Shown here piece by piece: positions 8,006 to 14,911 of a stretch of 15,107 nucleotides of DNA. Source of the stretch: an uncultured Fidelibacterota bacterium. Its GTDB lineage: Bacteria; Fidelibacterota; Marinisomatia; Marinisomatales; UBA8229. Location: the NCBI GenBank assembly GCA_913054425.1, contig CAJXJG010000022.1, forward strand, positions 1 to 15,107. The letters are read 5' to 3'. Position 1 is the first letter of the stretch. Each line of letters starts with the position of its first letter. The position numbers were made by a program, and so were the translations under genes. The notes under the pieces were generated by a model. It was not told the origin of the DNA, did no database searches, and saw nothing but the letters and a program-made list of their open reading frames with translations.

Positions 8006-8044
8006 CTAATGCGGCTGTTTCCGGCTGCACCGTATCGATCTCAC
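8006..8044 (-). other. Possible 12-codon leader ORF upstream of moaA
   Basis: GGAGGA at 8051-8056 (minus strand) is the best Shine-Dalgarno sequence in the moaA leader. It lies 6 bases before a GTG at 8042-8044 that opens a 12-codon frame ending in TAG (8006-8008), 25 bases before the moaA ATG at 7980. The spacing is ideal, so a short leader peptide (MRSIRCSRKQPH) could be translated. It could equally be the remains of a longer gene or a chance match; nothing in the peptide suggests attenuation by a specific amino acid. Confidence 0.25.
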
Positions 8045-8062
8045 GCCCTATCCTCCTATGAG

Positions 8063-8110
8063 AACTTAGATGTTTTAACTTAGAGAATTGCTATGACAAA
8101 GTAGCTTAGA
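8063..8110 (-). repeat. Three TCTAAG repeats in the moaA leader
   Basis: On the minus strand TCTAAG occurs three times in 48 bases: 8105-8110, 8079-8084 and 8065-8070, with the last two extended to TCTAAGTT. They lie between the end of rpiB and the GGAGGA of the moaA leader. They could be operator half-sites for a regulator of the Moco operon; spacings of 26 and 14 bases do not both match whole helical turns, so this is weak. Confidence 0.3.
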
Positions 8111-8123
8111 TAATGTCCTTTAT

Positions 8124-8569
8124 TTAATCCTTTTCACAATCCAATTTTTGAATCCGATTTTGATGACGTCCTCCCTCAAAAGGTTCTTTCAACCAGAGAT
8201 CAATAATATGGAAAGCTTTGGAGAAAGTTAAAAACCTGGCACCAAGAGAAAGTATATTTGCATTGTTATGTTTGCGGGAAAGTCTCACTATCTCTTCCAT
8301 TTCACCGTAATATACAGCAGCACGAACGCCTTTCACCCGATTTGCTGCCATTGCTTCTCCTTGCCCTGAACCACCCATAATAATTCCAAAACTACTGGGA
8401 TCTTTTGCGACAGCACGAGCTGCAGGGAGGATAAATCGGGGTAATCATCCTGTTGATTATATTCCCAGGCTCCATGGTCTATGACTTTATGACCATTTTC
8501 TTGAAGAAATTTTTTAACTTCTTCTTTTAATTTGAATCCGGCATGATCTGCTGCAAGATGAATTTTCAT
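8124..8569 (-). pseudogene. rpiB: Ribose-5-phosphate isomerase B, single-base frameshift
   Basis: RpiB interconverts ribose 5-phosphate and ribulose 5-phosphate. The first part (from ATG 8567-8569) reads MKIHLAADHAGFKLKEEVKK to QQDDYPD. The family sequence then continues in another frame: ARAVAKDPSSFGIIMGGSGQ, GEAMAANRVKGVRAA, down to the stop at 8124. One base is missing near 8433-8436; adding a T to the GATTT (minus strand) restores DDYPDFILPAARAV. The GGSGxGE loop has Gly where E. coli RpiB has its catalytic Cys, and Glu where the mycobacterial Glu-type enzymes have theirs, so this is the Glu-type branch. As read, only a truncated 78-residue product would be made. It starts 9 bases after tkt, with AAGGGG as its ribosome site. 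Confidence 0.88.
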
Positions 8570-8578
8570 TATTCCCCT

Positions 8579-10594
8579 TTATAAAAGTGATACTACAAAT
8601 TCACGAATTCGGGATTCCACCTGGTCAGCGGTGAAACCAAATTCTTTTGCTAAATCTGTCCCCGGTGCACAGGTCCCAAAATGATCCAATCCAATCTTAA
8701 TTCCATTCTGCCCAACATATTTTCCCCACCCAAGAGTCACTCCTGCTTCTAAGGAAACAGTTAAACATCCCCTGGCTGGAATGACTTCATTTTTGTATTC
8801 AGATGATTGCTTATCAAATAATTCCCAACAAGGTAAACTCACAACCATAATTTGTTTATCCGTCATATTTTCTGCTACTTTCAGGGCTAAGGATACTTCC
8901 GACCCTGTAGCAATCAAATTAATCTCAGGTTTTTTACACTTCCTGATAATATATCCACCTCTGCGAACCCCTGTTTCAATTTTTTTAATGGATTCCTGAA
9001 AGACCGGAACACCCTGTCTTGTCAATAAAAGAGCACTGGGATTGTTTTTGGATTCCAGCGCTAATCTAAAGCAGATAGCCGTTTCTTTAGCATCAGCAGG
9101 ACGAAAAACCTGTAAATCCGGAATAGCTCTCAGGGCCATGGTATGTTCTACCGGTTGATGGGTGGGACCATCCTCGCCTACATAAAAAGAATCGTGGGTA
9201 AATTCATGAATGACCCGAATTTTTTGCAGTGCACCAAGACGCAAAGCAGGGCGGCTGTAATCAGAAAAAATTAGAAATGTTCCCCCAAAAGGAATGATGC
9301 CGCAATGAAGAGCCATCCCATTTAGAATTGTAGCCATGGGAAATTCTCTCACTCCAAATGCAAGATTTCGCCCAAAACGATTATCTTTCTGGAAATCTCC
9401 ATATTGTTTTGCAAAACCACCTGTATAATTGGACGGCTCAAGATCTGCAGAGCCCCCTATAATATTTGGAAGCTGTTCCGCAAATTTTTCCAGGGTGGCC
9501 CCAAAAGCTTTTCGTGTTGCCAAGAAAACACCTTTATCAAATTCAGGAAAGTCTAATTCAGGGAGAATTTCCTCTATTACCTGAGTCCATAATTGATCAA
9601 AATCTCCATCTTTTCGGGCATTTTCCAATGATTTTTTCCAATCTTTCACTTGATCTCCTAAATCCGAAAATCCTCTCTGAAAATACTTTTTAACTTTATC
9701 CGGGATAAAAAATGATTCTGGAGGAAGCCCCAGCAATTTTTTCGATGCATCAATTTCATCCTGAGGAAGAGGTGACCCATGGGTATTATGGTCCCCTTCC
9801 ATAGAGGCTGTTCCTTTTGCCATGACAGTCTGCCCGATAATAATGCTGGGCCGATCAATGATCTGAGCTTTTTGGATTGCCTCCCGTATAGCTTGGTGAT
9901 CGTGGCCGTCAATCGTTTGAACATGCCAGCACAATCCCTCAAATACGGTTGCAATATCCGTTGATTCAGATCGGTTAGTTTGCCCGGAAATCTGAGCTTT
10001 GTTGGAATCATAAAACATGATCAGTTTTGCCAACCTCCAATGTGCTGCTAACGCAGCGGCGCCAAATGTCACCGGTTCCTGGAGATCACCATCACTTGCC
10101 AGGACATATGTGAAATGGTTAAGATGATTAAATCCAATTTTATTAAAAAGATTATCTAGGATTATTTCCGCAAGCGCCATGCCGGTTGCCATGCCAACAC
10201 CTTGTCCAAGAGGTCCCGTTGTGGCATCCACACCCGGAATCTCCACTTCCGGATGGCCTGGTGTTTTGCTGTGTAACTGACGAAATTCTTTCAAGTCATC
10301 CAGGTTCAATCTCCCTGATAAAAATAACAAGACATACAAGAGCATTGATTCGTGTCCCGCAGAGAGTACAAACCTGTCCCTGGCAATCCAATCAGGGTCA
10401 TGGGGATCCTGTTTTAAGAATTCAGTAAATAAAATATAGACAAAATCTGCTGATGACATTGGTCCTCCGGTATGCCCGGAGTTCGCCTTTCTGACACCGT
10501 CCATTATCATTCCCTTAATTACATTGACGGTGAACAGGTCTTTTTCCTTTTTCAACCAATCGTTAAATGTTGATAATTCCCGAAATGTTCTCAT
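8579..10594 (-). CDS. tkt: Transketolase
   Basis: A 671-residue thiamine-diphosphate enzyme of usual full length (single chain, all three domains). It moves two-carbon units between sugar phosphates in the non-oxidative pentose phosphate pathway. Visible residues: His41 in NSGHTGGPMS, His81 in SAGHESM, GPLGQGVGMATGMALAE (127-143), the metal/ThDP motif as SDGDLQEP (167-174) with Asn198 in FYDSNKAQISG, the catalytic Glu segment FGVREFPMATILNGMA, and DGPTHQPVEH and FRPADA in the middle domain. The usual GDG is SDGD here, so it belongs to a diverged subgroup; the metal-binding Asp and Asn are kept. The ATG overlaps the rpe stop (ATGA), and AGGTG upstream serves as ribosome site. It is co-transcribed with rpe and rpiB. 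Confidence 0.95.
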   Translation of the reverse strand: MRTFRELSTFNDWLKKEKDLFTVNVIKGMIMDGVRKANSGHTGGPMSSADFVYILFTEFLKQDPHDPDWIARDRFVLSAGHESMLLYVLLFLSGRLNLDDLKEFRQLHSKTPGHPEVEIPGVDATTGPLGQGVGMATGMALAEIILDNLFNKIGFNHLNHFTYVLASDGDLQEPVTFGAAALAAHWRLAKLIMFYDSNKAQISGQTNRSESTDIATVFEGLCWHVQTIDGHDHQAIREAIQKAQIIDRPSIIIGQTVMAKGTASMEGDHNTHGSPLPQDEIDASKKLLGLPPESFFIPDKVKKYFQRGFSDLGDQVKDWKKSLENARKDGDFDQLWTQVIEEILPELDFPEFDKGVFLATRKAFGATLEKFAEQLPNIIGGSADLEPSNYTGGFAKQYGDFQKDNRFGRNLAFGVREFPMATILNGMALHCGIIPFGGTFLIFSDYSRPALRLGALQKIRVIHEFTHDSFYVGEDGPTHQPVEHTMALRAIPDLQVFRPADAKETAICFRLALESKNNPSALLLTRQGVPVFQESIKKIETGVRRGGYIIRKCKKPEINLIATGSEVSLALKVAENMTDKQIMVVSLPCWELFDKQSSEYKNEVIPARGCLTVSLEAGVTLGWGKYVGQNGIKIGLDHFGTCAPGTDLAKEFGFTADQVESRIREFVVSLL

Positions 10595-11265
10595 GTCACA
10601 CCTAATGTCTTAAATTTCTGAATTGTTTGTACCGGATTTTCAGATTGAAAAATTTCTGATCCTGCCACCAATATTTCCGCTCCTGCTTTCGTTACTTCTT
10701 CAGCATTTATCAATTTAATTCCACCATCTACTTCCATAATTATTCTATCTCTAAGACCTAATTCTATCAATCTCTGGTGGATCTCTTTGATCTTTTTAGT
10801 GGAACCAGGGATATATTCCTGTCCGCCAAATCCAGGCTCCACGCTCATGATAAGCAGTAAATCAATCTGATCCAAATAGGGTTCAATCCTGGAAAAAGGA
10901 GTCCGCGGTTTTAATGAAATTCCAATTTGTTTATTTGCTGACCGGATTAAATCAATGACCCGTCCAGGATTCTGAGCTGCCTCAATGTGAAATGTAATCC
11001 CATCTGCTCCCGCATCTGCAAATGGTATGATTAAATCTTCCGGTCTCTCAACCATCAAATGCACATCAAAAAAACTTTTTGTCAGGTGACGAATCGATTT
11101 AACCACTACTGGACCAATGGTTAGATTTGGTACAAAGTGGTTATCCATTACATCAATATGGATATATTCAGCTCCTCCTTTTTCACAGATTTCCAAAGCA
11201 GAATATAGGCGGGAAAAATCTGCTGAGAGTATGGATGGTGCAATTATAATAGAATTATTCGACAT
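10591..11265 (-). CDS. rpe: Ribulose-phosphate 3-epimerase
   Basis: A 224-residue TIM-barrel enzyme interconverting ribulose 5-phosphate and xylulose 5-phosphate. Family motifs are complete: APSILSADFSRL (9-20), HIDVMDNHFVPNLTIGP (36-52; metal ligands His36 and Asp38), FDVHLMVERP (66-75; His69), MSVEPGFGGQEYIP (140-153), EVDGGI (178-183; Asp180) and the phosphate-binding AGSEIF (201-206). Length matches the family. The ATG at 11263-11265 has no Shine-Dalgarno; a TATAAT (11271-11276) ends five bases before it. The gene overlaps tkt by 4 bases, so the epimerase, transketolase and isomerase form one operon. It follows the small lipoprotein by 52 bases on the same strand. Confidence 0.96.
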   Translation of the reverse strand: MSNNSIIIAPSILSADFSRLYSALEICEKGGAEYIHIDVMDNHFVPNLTIGPVVVKSIRHLTKSFFDVHLMVERPEDLIIPFADAGADGITFHIEAAQNPGRVIDLIRSANKQIGISLKPRTPFSRIEPYLDQIDLLLIMSVEPGFGGQEYIPGSTKKIKEIHQRLIELGLRDRIIMEVDGGIKLINAEEVTKAGAEILVAGSEIFQSENPVQTIQKFKTLGVT

Positions 11266-11270
11266 TTTTC

Positions 11271-11276
11271 ATTATA
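11271..11276 (-). promoter_or_regulatory. TATAAT box just before rpe, possible leaderless start
   Basis: The minus strand reads TATAAT ending five bases before the rpe ATG, and no ribosome binding site is present. If it is a -10 element, transcription would begin at or next to the ATG, giving a leaderless mRNA. No good -35 lies 16-18 bases upstream, so the promoter call is weak. Confidence 0.25.
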
Positions 11277-11317
11277 TAGAATATCTCAGGGAGGTTAGCT
11301 GTTTCAACAACGAATCC

Positions 11318-11629
11318 TCAATCCCATTCAAAACCTGCAGTTTTCCCTGTAGTTAAATCAATTTCAACAGAATTATAATCCTGTAACTCCGGCAGAAAAT
11401 AATACAACATCTTGAATTCCATCTTCTCATCTGTCCAGACAGAATCCGGAGGTCCCAGCATCTCTAAAACCAGTTTTTCTGAGGGATATTTTTCTAAAAA
11501 TTTCCAGACAGTGTAATCACTTTCATGCCCTTGTGGTAAGTCCGGTTGGGTGGGGGTATCTACTGAACTCGATGATGGTGGTGAGCACCCTGATAATAAA
11601 ATCAAGACTACTAAAAGGAAATGTTTCAT
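11318..11629 (-). CDS. Small lipoprotein of unknown function
   Basis: A 103-residue protein with a signal-peptidase-II signal: MKHFLLVVLILLSGC, lipobox LSGC, with Cys15 as the predicted lipidated residue. A Ser/Pro-rich linker follows (SPPSSSSVDTPTQPD), then a compact domain of about 70 residues (YTVWKFLEKYPSEKLVLEML to GFEWD) containing LGPPDSVWTDE, which resembles the small BamE/SmpA-type lipoprotein folds (LGxPD...W...Y...V.), although I cannot assign it firmly. Start choice: the ATG at 11627-11629 begins the signal peptide; the frame extends upstream to a TTG, but that would put 17 residues before the signal. AAGGA touches the ATG, which is unusually close for a ribosome site. It is divergent from the LOG gene and may head the rpe operon. 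Confidence 0.72.
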   Translation of the reverse strand: MKHFLLVVLILLSGCSPPSSSSVDTPTQPDLPQGHESDYTVWKFLEKYPSEKLVLEMLGPPDSVWTDEKMEFKMLYYFLPELQDYNSVEIDLTTGKTAGFEWD

Positions 11630-11738
11630 TCCTTGGAAAATAAGAAGGGTAGGGGAGATAATCAAATAGTGGAATACCAATTTTTATCCAACTATTAACT
11701 GATTTAATCTTAGATTGTGTTTTTCAAAGGAGAAAATA
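11630..11738. promoter_or_regulatory. Divergent promoter region with imperfect inverted repeat
   Basis: These 109 bases separate the leftward lipoprotein gene and the rightward LOG gene, so promoters for both should lie here. An imperfect inverted repeat spans 11665-11676 and 11685-11696 (AATAGTGGAATA and TATCCAACTATT, 10 of 12 positions symmetric, 8-base AT-rich spacer), a size and position typical of a repressor or activator site. No confident -35/-10 pairs can be named in either direction. Confidence 0.35.
11729..11732 (+). promoter_or_regulatory. Shine-Dalgarno of the LOG-family gene
   Basis: AAAGGAG with core GGAG at 11729-11732 lies 6 bases before the ATG at 11739-11741. It decides the start against an in-frame TTG at 11715, which would place the ribosome site inside the coding region. 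Confidence 0.75.
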
Positions 11739-12548
11739 ATGTACGATAAAAAATCAAAAGAACACTTTTATTCCGATGCAGGATTTTATACCAGTCCTGA
11801 GGCGAGGTCACTTCGTATTCTGTCTGAATATCTTGGTCCCCGTCAACGGTTTTCACGAAATCATATCGAGGACACCATTGTTTTTTTTGGTTCAGCACGA
11901 TTGGTTTCAAAACAGAAGGCGGAACAAGCTTTAAAAAATGCGTCCAAATCATCCTCCAAGCAAATTCGGAATAAACTGGAACACAATTTAACCATGAGTC
12001 AATATTATGAAGACTCGAGATCCTTAGCAAAAAAATTAACCTACTGGAGTAAAAAAAGAAAAAATTCTAAACATCGATATATCATCACATCAGGTGGTGG
12101 TCCCGGAATTATGGAAGCAGCCAACCGGGGAGCTTCCGATGCAAAAGGGATGACCCTCGGTTTAAATATTACTGTGCCTCATGAACAATCTGGCAATCAA
12201 TGGATTACTCCGGATTTATCCTTGGAATTCCATTATTTTTTTATGCGAAAATTCTGGATGGCATACCTCGCAAAAGCATTAGTTGTTTTCCCTGGAGGAT
12301 TTGGAACGCTGGATGAATTAATGGAAATTCTTACTCTTATCCAGACCAAAAAAATAAAAAAATCCATTCCTATCGTCCTCTACGGTAAAGAGTTTTGGGA
12401 AAACGTCGTTAACTGGGATTACCTTTTGAAAGCGGGAACTATCTCAAAAAAAGATTTAGATTTATTCACAATATGTGATTCCGTTGAAGATGCATTTACA
12501 TTCCTCACATCCAAAATCACTGGTACACATACCGGTCCTAATTTCTAA
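11739..12548 (+). CDS. LOG-family nucleotide 5'-monophosphate phosphoribohydrolase (TIGR00730-like)
   Basis: A 269-residue cytoplasmic Rossmann-fold protein. The two LOG signatures are intact: SGGGPGIMEAANRGA (118-132) and PGGFGTLDELMEILTL (185-200). Family members hydrolyse nucleoside 5'-monophosphates (including cytokinin ribotides) to a free base and ribose 5-phosphate. An N-terminal part (1-48) and a lysine-rich insertion (about 55-112) make it longer than the roughly 190-residue minimal LOG, as in the longer bacterial TIGR00730 group. It is the only plus-strand gene, with its own strong ribosome site and a downstream terminator-like hairpin, so it is monocistronic. Its product ribose 5-phosphate would feed the adjacent pentose-phosphate genes, but a functional link is only suggested by proximity. 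Confidence 0.88.
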   Translation: MYDKKSKEHFYSDAGFYTSPEARSLRILSEYLGPRQRFSRNHIEDTIVFFGSARLVSKQKAEQALKNASKSSSKQIRNKLEHNLTMSQYYEDSRSLAKKLTYWSKKRKNSKHRYIITSGGGPGIMEAANRGASDAKGMTLGLNITVPHEQSGNQWITPDLSLEFHYFFMRKFWMAYLAKALVVFPGGFGTLDELMEILTLIQTKKIKKSIPIVLYGKEFWENVVNWDYLLKAGTISKKDLDLFTICDSVEDAFTFLTSKITGTHTGPNF

Positions 12549-12727
12549 AAAAAATTACCTTGGTTCGCTGTATGGAACAAATTCATTGAAAAATGCATTT
12601 GTTTTTGATGTGAGTTTTCTTTCTTGATTAACCCATATAAAACTCTGACTGTTCGTAGAAATTGATTTATACTGTGGACCATTTAGATTAAGGAAAAATA
12701 TATAGAAAATGAAGTTTCAAAATTACC
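12549..12727. other. Convergent intergenic region, no gene seen
   Basis: This gap lies between the ends of two convergent genes. It holds the hairpin at 12576-12606 and a weaker stem of GAGTTTT (12612-12618) with AAAACTC (12639-12645) around a 20-base loop. No reading frame with a plausible start and ribosome site is seen on either strand. Confidence 0.5.
12576..12606 (+). terminator. Rho-independent terminator-like hairpin after the LOG gene
   Basis: The left arm from 12576 to 12587 pairs with the right arm from 12592 to 12603 with a single mismatch (12583/12596), closing on a GAAA tetraloop at 12588-12591. A run of five T (12602-12606) starts at the base of the stem. It lies 28 bases past the stop of the LOG gene, the expected place. 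The stem is AT-rich, so strength may be modest. Confidence 0.5.
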
Positions 12728-14548
12728 TTAGAATGAAACAGACAAAATTATTTTTTTCCCATCCCGCCTTACTTCTACGCTGACTGTTTCCCCAATATCT
12801 AATTTTTCCAGGCGATACATGTAATCATAAATATCTCCAACAATTTCATCATCTATTGCTGTAATAATATCCCCTTTCTTCATTCCCGCTTTTTTTGCAG
12901 GACGACCATCTAATACACCATCAACCCTGAGCCCGGGAGATTCATGATACGTATAATCCGGAAAAATTCCCAGGGTAACTTTAAATCGTCTCCGACCTCC
13001 GGACTGCTCTTTTGGACCTGCTTCCTGAAAAACAAAATTGTCTGAACGGTTTGCTACACCAACAACCACACCATAAACAATTTCAGAAATATTTTTTAAT
13101 CCTGCATAGTTGATTTTATCACTGTCATCTTCCGGTGTATGATAATCCTGATGAGACCCCGAAAAGAAAAATAGGACAGGGATATCTTCCACATAAAATG
13201 AAGAATGATCCGATGGACCATAACCTTCTGATGAAAAGATTAGGTTCAAATCGCTGTTTTGTGAATTAGTTTTTAAAAAATCACTTAATCCAACACCCGT
13301 TCCTGTGCCTCCAACTGTCAGAGATTTTGTATCAGGATTCATACGACCAACCATATCCAAATTAATCATAATTGTAATTTTATCTAAATCTATCAAAGAA
13401 TTCTTTGTGAAATATTTTGAGCCTATCAGTCCTAATTCTTCCGCTCCAAAGGCGATGAAAAGAATACTTCGTTTCACGTATTGCCGGTTGAAACTCAGTT
13501 TCCCCATAATTTCAATAATAGACGCTACACCGGAAGCATTATCATCGGCACCGTTGTGGATTGCTAAGGAATCCGGTCTGAGAGAACCGGAGTGTAAGCC
13601 TCCAAAACCAAGATGATCATAATGGGCGCCTATAACAATAAACTCTTCTTTTAAGACTGAATCAGTGCCCAGCAGCATGGCTACAACATTCTGGGTTCTG
13701 ACTCTCTTTTGATTTAAATCAGTAACAACCGTTACTACTTCATTTATTACAAAACTCTGGGGTATTCTTTCCTTGATTAAAATTGATTCCAGTGATTTTA
13801 TTGTATAATTCTTTTCACCCAGCAGGACATCAGCCATACTTCTTTTGATGTGCAAAACAGACAACCCGGCCCCGGCCTGGCTCTGATCATAATACAATTC
13901 AATTAAATCGTCATTTTCATCAAATGTTACTCCTGACACAAATAAGATACCGGCTGCACCCTTATCCCGGGCAACCAAAGCTTTTTTTCTAAGAGAACTA
14001 TGTTCAGCGAATTCGCCATGGGGGTTATCTTCCGGATCACCCCGGAGTATCATAACCCAACGATCCTCAACATTTAATTGGTCATAATCATTCCATTCTA
14101 AACTGTCGGTTTTGATATCAAATCCATATCCGGTAAATACAACTTCTCCTGTCAATGAATCATTTTTTGTAAATCCCAACGGAATGAAATTCTCACCTAC
14201 AGTTCCTGTAAATCCAGAGAAAGACAATTTGTTATTTTCACCAAGATTTACAGATGTGATCACATCAAAAAACTGAAACCCGTTATTTCCTAATAATTCC
14301 AAATCAAGCTTTGAAATTTCATTTTTAATATACTCGGCCGCCTGCTTCCCGCCTTTTGTCCCCGGTTTCCTGCCTATTAATGAATCAGCAGCAAGTAATA
14401 CTACGTGCTGTTTAAGCTCATGAATAGTAATTCCCGAAGATATTTCCTTCTTGGAGACAGAATCAATAATGGTTTTTGGATTATAACATCCACATATCAA
14501 AAGAAGGGAAAACAGCGATCCTATAAGTAGTAATTTTTGTTTCTCCAT
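12728..14548 (-). CDS. Secreted lipoprotein M28-family peptidase with PA and PDZ domains
   Basis: A 606-residue zinc exopeptidase. The N-terminus MEKQKLLLIGSLFSLLLICGC is a lipoprotein signal with Cys21 as the lipidated residue, so it is anchored on the envelope. Residues about 130-260 form a protease-associated (PA) insert. The M28 di-zinc site is complete: His309 (GAHYDHLG), Asp335 (NGADDNASG), the catalytic/ligand Glu pair 370-371 (FGAEELGL), Asp398 (INLDMVGR), with SDHSSFY (446-452) and His470 in YHTPEDD. A C-terminal PDZ domain covers about 525-606 (GVLDGRPAKKAGMKKGDIIT). It likely trims peptides as an aminopeptidase. The frame is open further upstream, but the ATG at 14546-14548 begins the signal peptide. 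Its start lies 43 bases past a terminator hairpin, so it is probably transcribed alone; no clear Shine-Dalgarno. Confidence 0.92.
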   Translation of the reverse strand: MEKQKLLLIGSLFSLLLICGCYNPKTIIDSVSKKEISSGITIHELKQHVVLLAADSLIGRKPGTKGGKQAAEYIKNEISKLDLELLGNNGFQFFDVITSVNLGENNKLSFSGFTGTVGENFIPLGFTKNDSLTGEVVFTGYGFDIKTDSLEWNDYDQLNVEDRWVMILRGDPEDNPHGEFAEHSSLRKKALVARDKGAAGILFVSGVTFDENDDLIELYYDQSQAGAGLSVLHIKRSMADVLLGEKNYTIKSLESILIKERIPQSFVINEVVTVVTDLNQKRVRTQNVVAMLLGTDSVLKEEFIVIGAHYDHLGFGGLHSGSLRPDSLAIHNGADDNASGVASIIEIMGKLSFNRQYVKRSILFIAFGAEELGLIGSKYFTKNSLIDLDKITIMINLDMVGRMNPDTKSLTVGGTGTGVGLSDFLKTNSQNSDLNLIFSSEGYGPSDHSSFYVEDIPVLFFFSGSHQDYHTPEDDSDKINYAGLKNISEIVYGVVVGVANRSDNFVFQEAGPKEQSGGRRRFKVTLGIFPDYTYHESPGLRVDGVLDGRPAKKAGMKKGDIITAIDDEIVGDIYDYMYRLEKLDIGETVSVEVRRDGKKIILSVSF

Positions 14549-14591
14549 GTGTGAATTTACATTTTTTCCAAATTTTATATTGACATAAAAC

Positions 14592-14621
14592 ACAAAGGCT
14601 CCGAATAATCAGAGCCTTTGT
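14592..14621 (-). terminator. Terminator hairpin between the HmuY-like region and the peptidase gene
   Basis: Ten perfect base pairs (ACAAAGGCTC at 14592-14601 with GAGCCTTTGT at 14612-14621) enclose a 10-base loop. On the minus strand the stem is followed by GTTTTATG, and on the plus strand by a T-rich stretch (14626-14633), so it could work in both directions. It lies 26 bases past the TAA at 14648-14650 of the leftward gene. Confidence 0.75.
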
Positions 14622-14647
14622 AGTATATTTTTTGAACTATTGTTGCT

Positions 14648-14911
14648 TTATGGTGTAGCATAACTCAAATCTGCAGAAAAGTCCAAACCGGTTTTTGAAT
14701 AGTCTGTCTCAGAAACAGTTACTGCTGTAGGATCAGTTCCTCCATACTGAGTGAGAAACGGGTACGTTCCTCCATAAGCTCCAAGAGTGTGCTGATTGGT
14801 TTCCGGGTTTGAATCATCAGGATCTAACCATGATATAGTAATGGCTGCATATGTCGCGAATGCTACATTATCAAATGTAAAATTGTTTTGGTCTAAATTC
14901 AGTTTAAAGGT
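14648..14911 (-). pseudogene. Startless coding stretch, probable frameshifted C-terminus of the HmuY-like gene
   Basis: An open stretch of 87 codons ends in TAA (14648-14650) just before the terminator. It has no ATG, GTG or ribosome site; its upstream limit is a TGA at 14912-14914. The translation has protein-like composition (VAFATYAAITISWLDPDDSN, ending in FSADLSYATP). It overlaps the end of the upstream frame by 13 bases. Adding one T to the TTT at 14903-14905 or A-run 14906-14908 region joins the frames as QFQFEPFKLNLDQNNF, a smooth continuation. I infer this is the true C-terminal part of the gene entering from the right edge; I do not recognise the domain. Confidence 0.55.

Noticed and set aside
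7981..8060. Known riboswitch (Moco, FMN, cobalamin or TPP) upstream of moaA
   Set aside because: Some short similarities (GGGCGTGAGAT, GCCGGAAAC) were checked against remembered consensus elements, but the conserved cores and their order do not match; kept only as an unassigned structured leader.
14549..14593. N-terminal extension of the M28 peptidase
   Set aside because: It would put 15 polar residues before a clear lipoprotein signal peptide and begin inside the terminator hairpin.
14549..14620. Bacteroides-type promoter (TTTG / TAnnTTTG) before the M28 gene
   Set aside because: Both elements have near matches, but the internal and overall spacings are wrong and the first overlaps the terminator stem.
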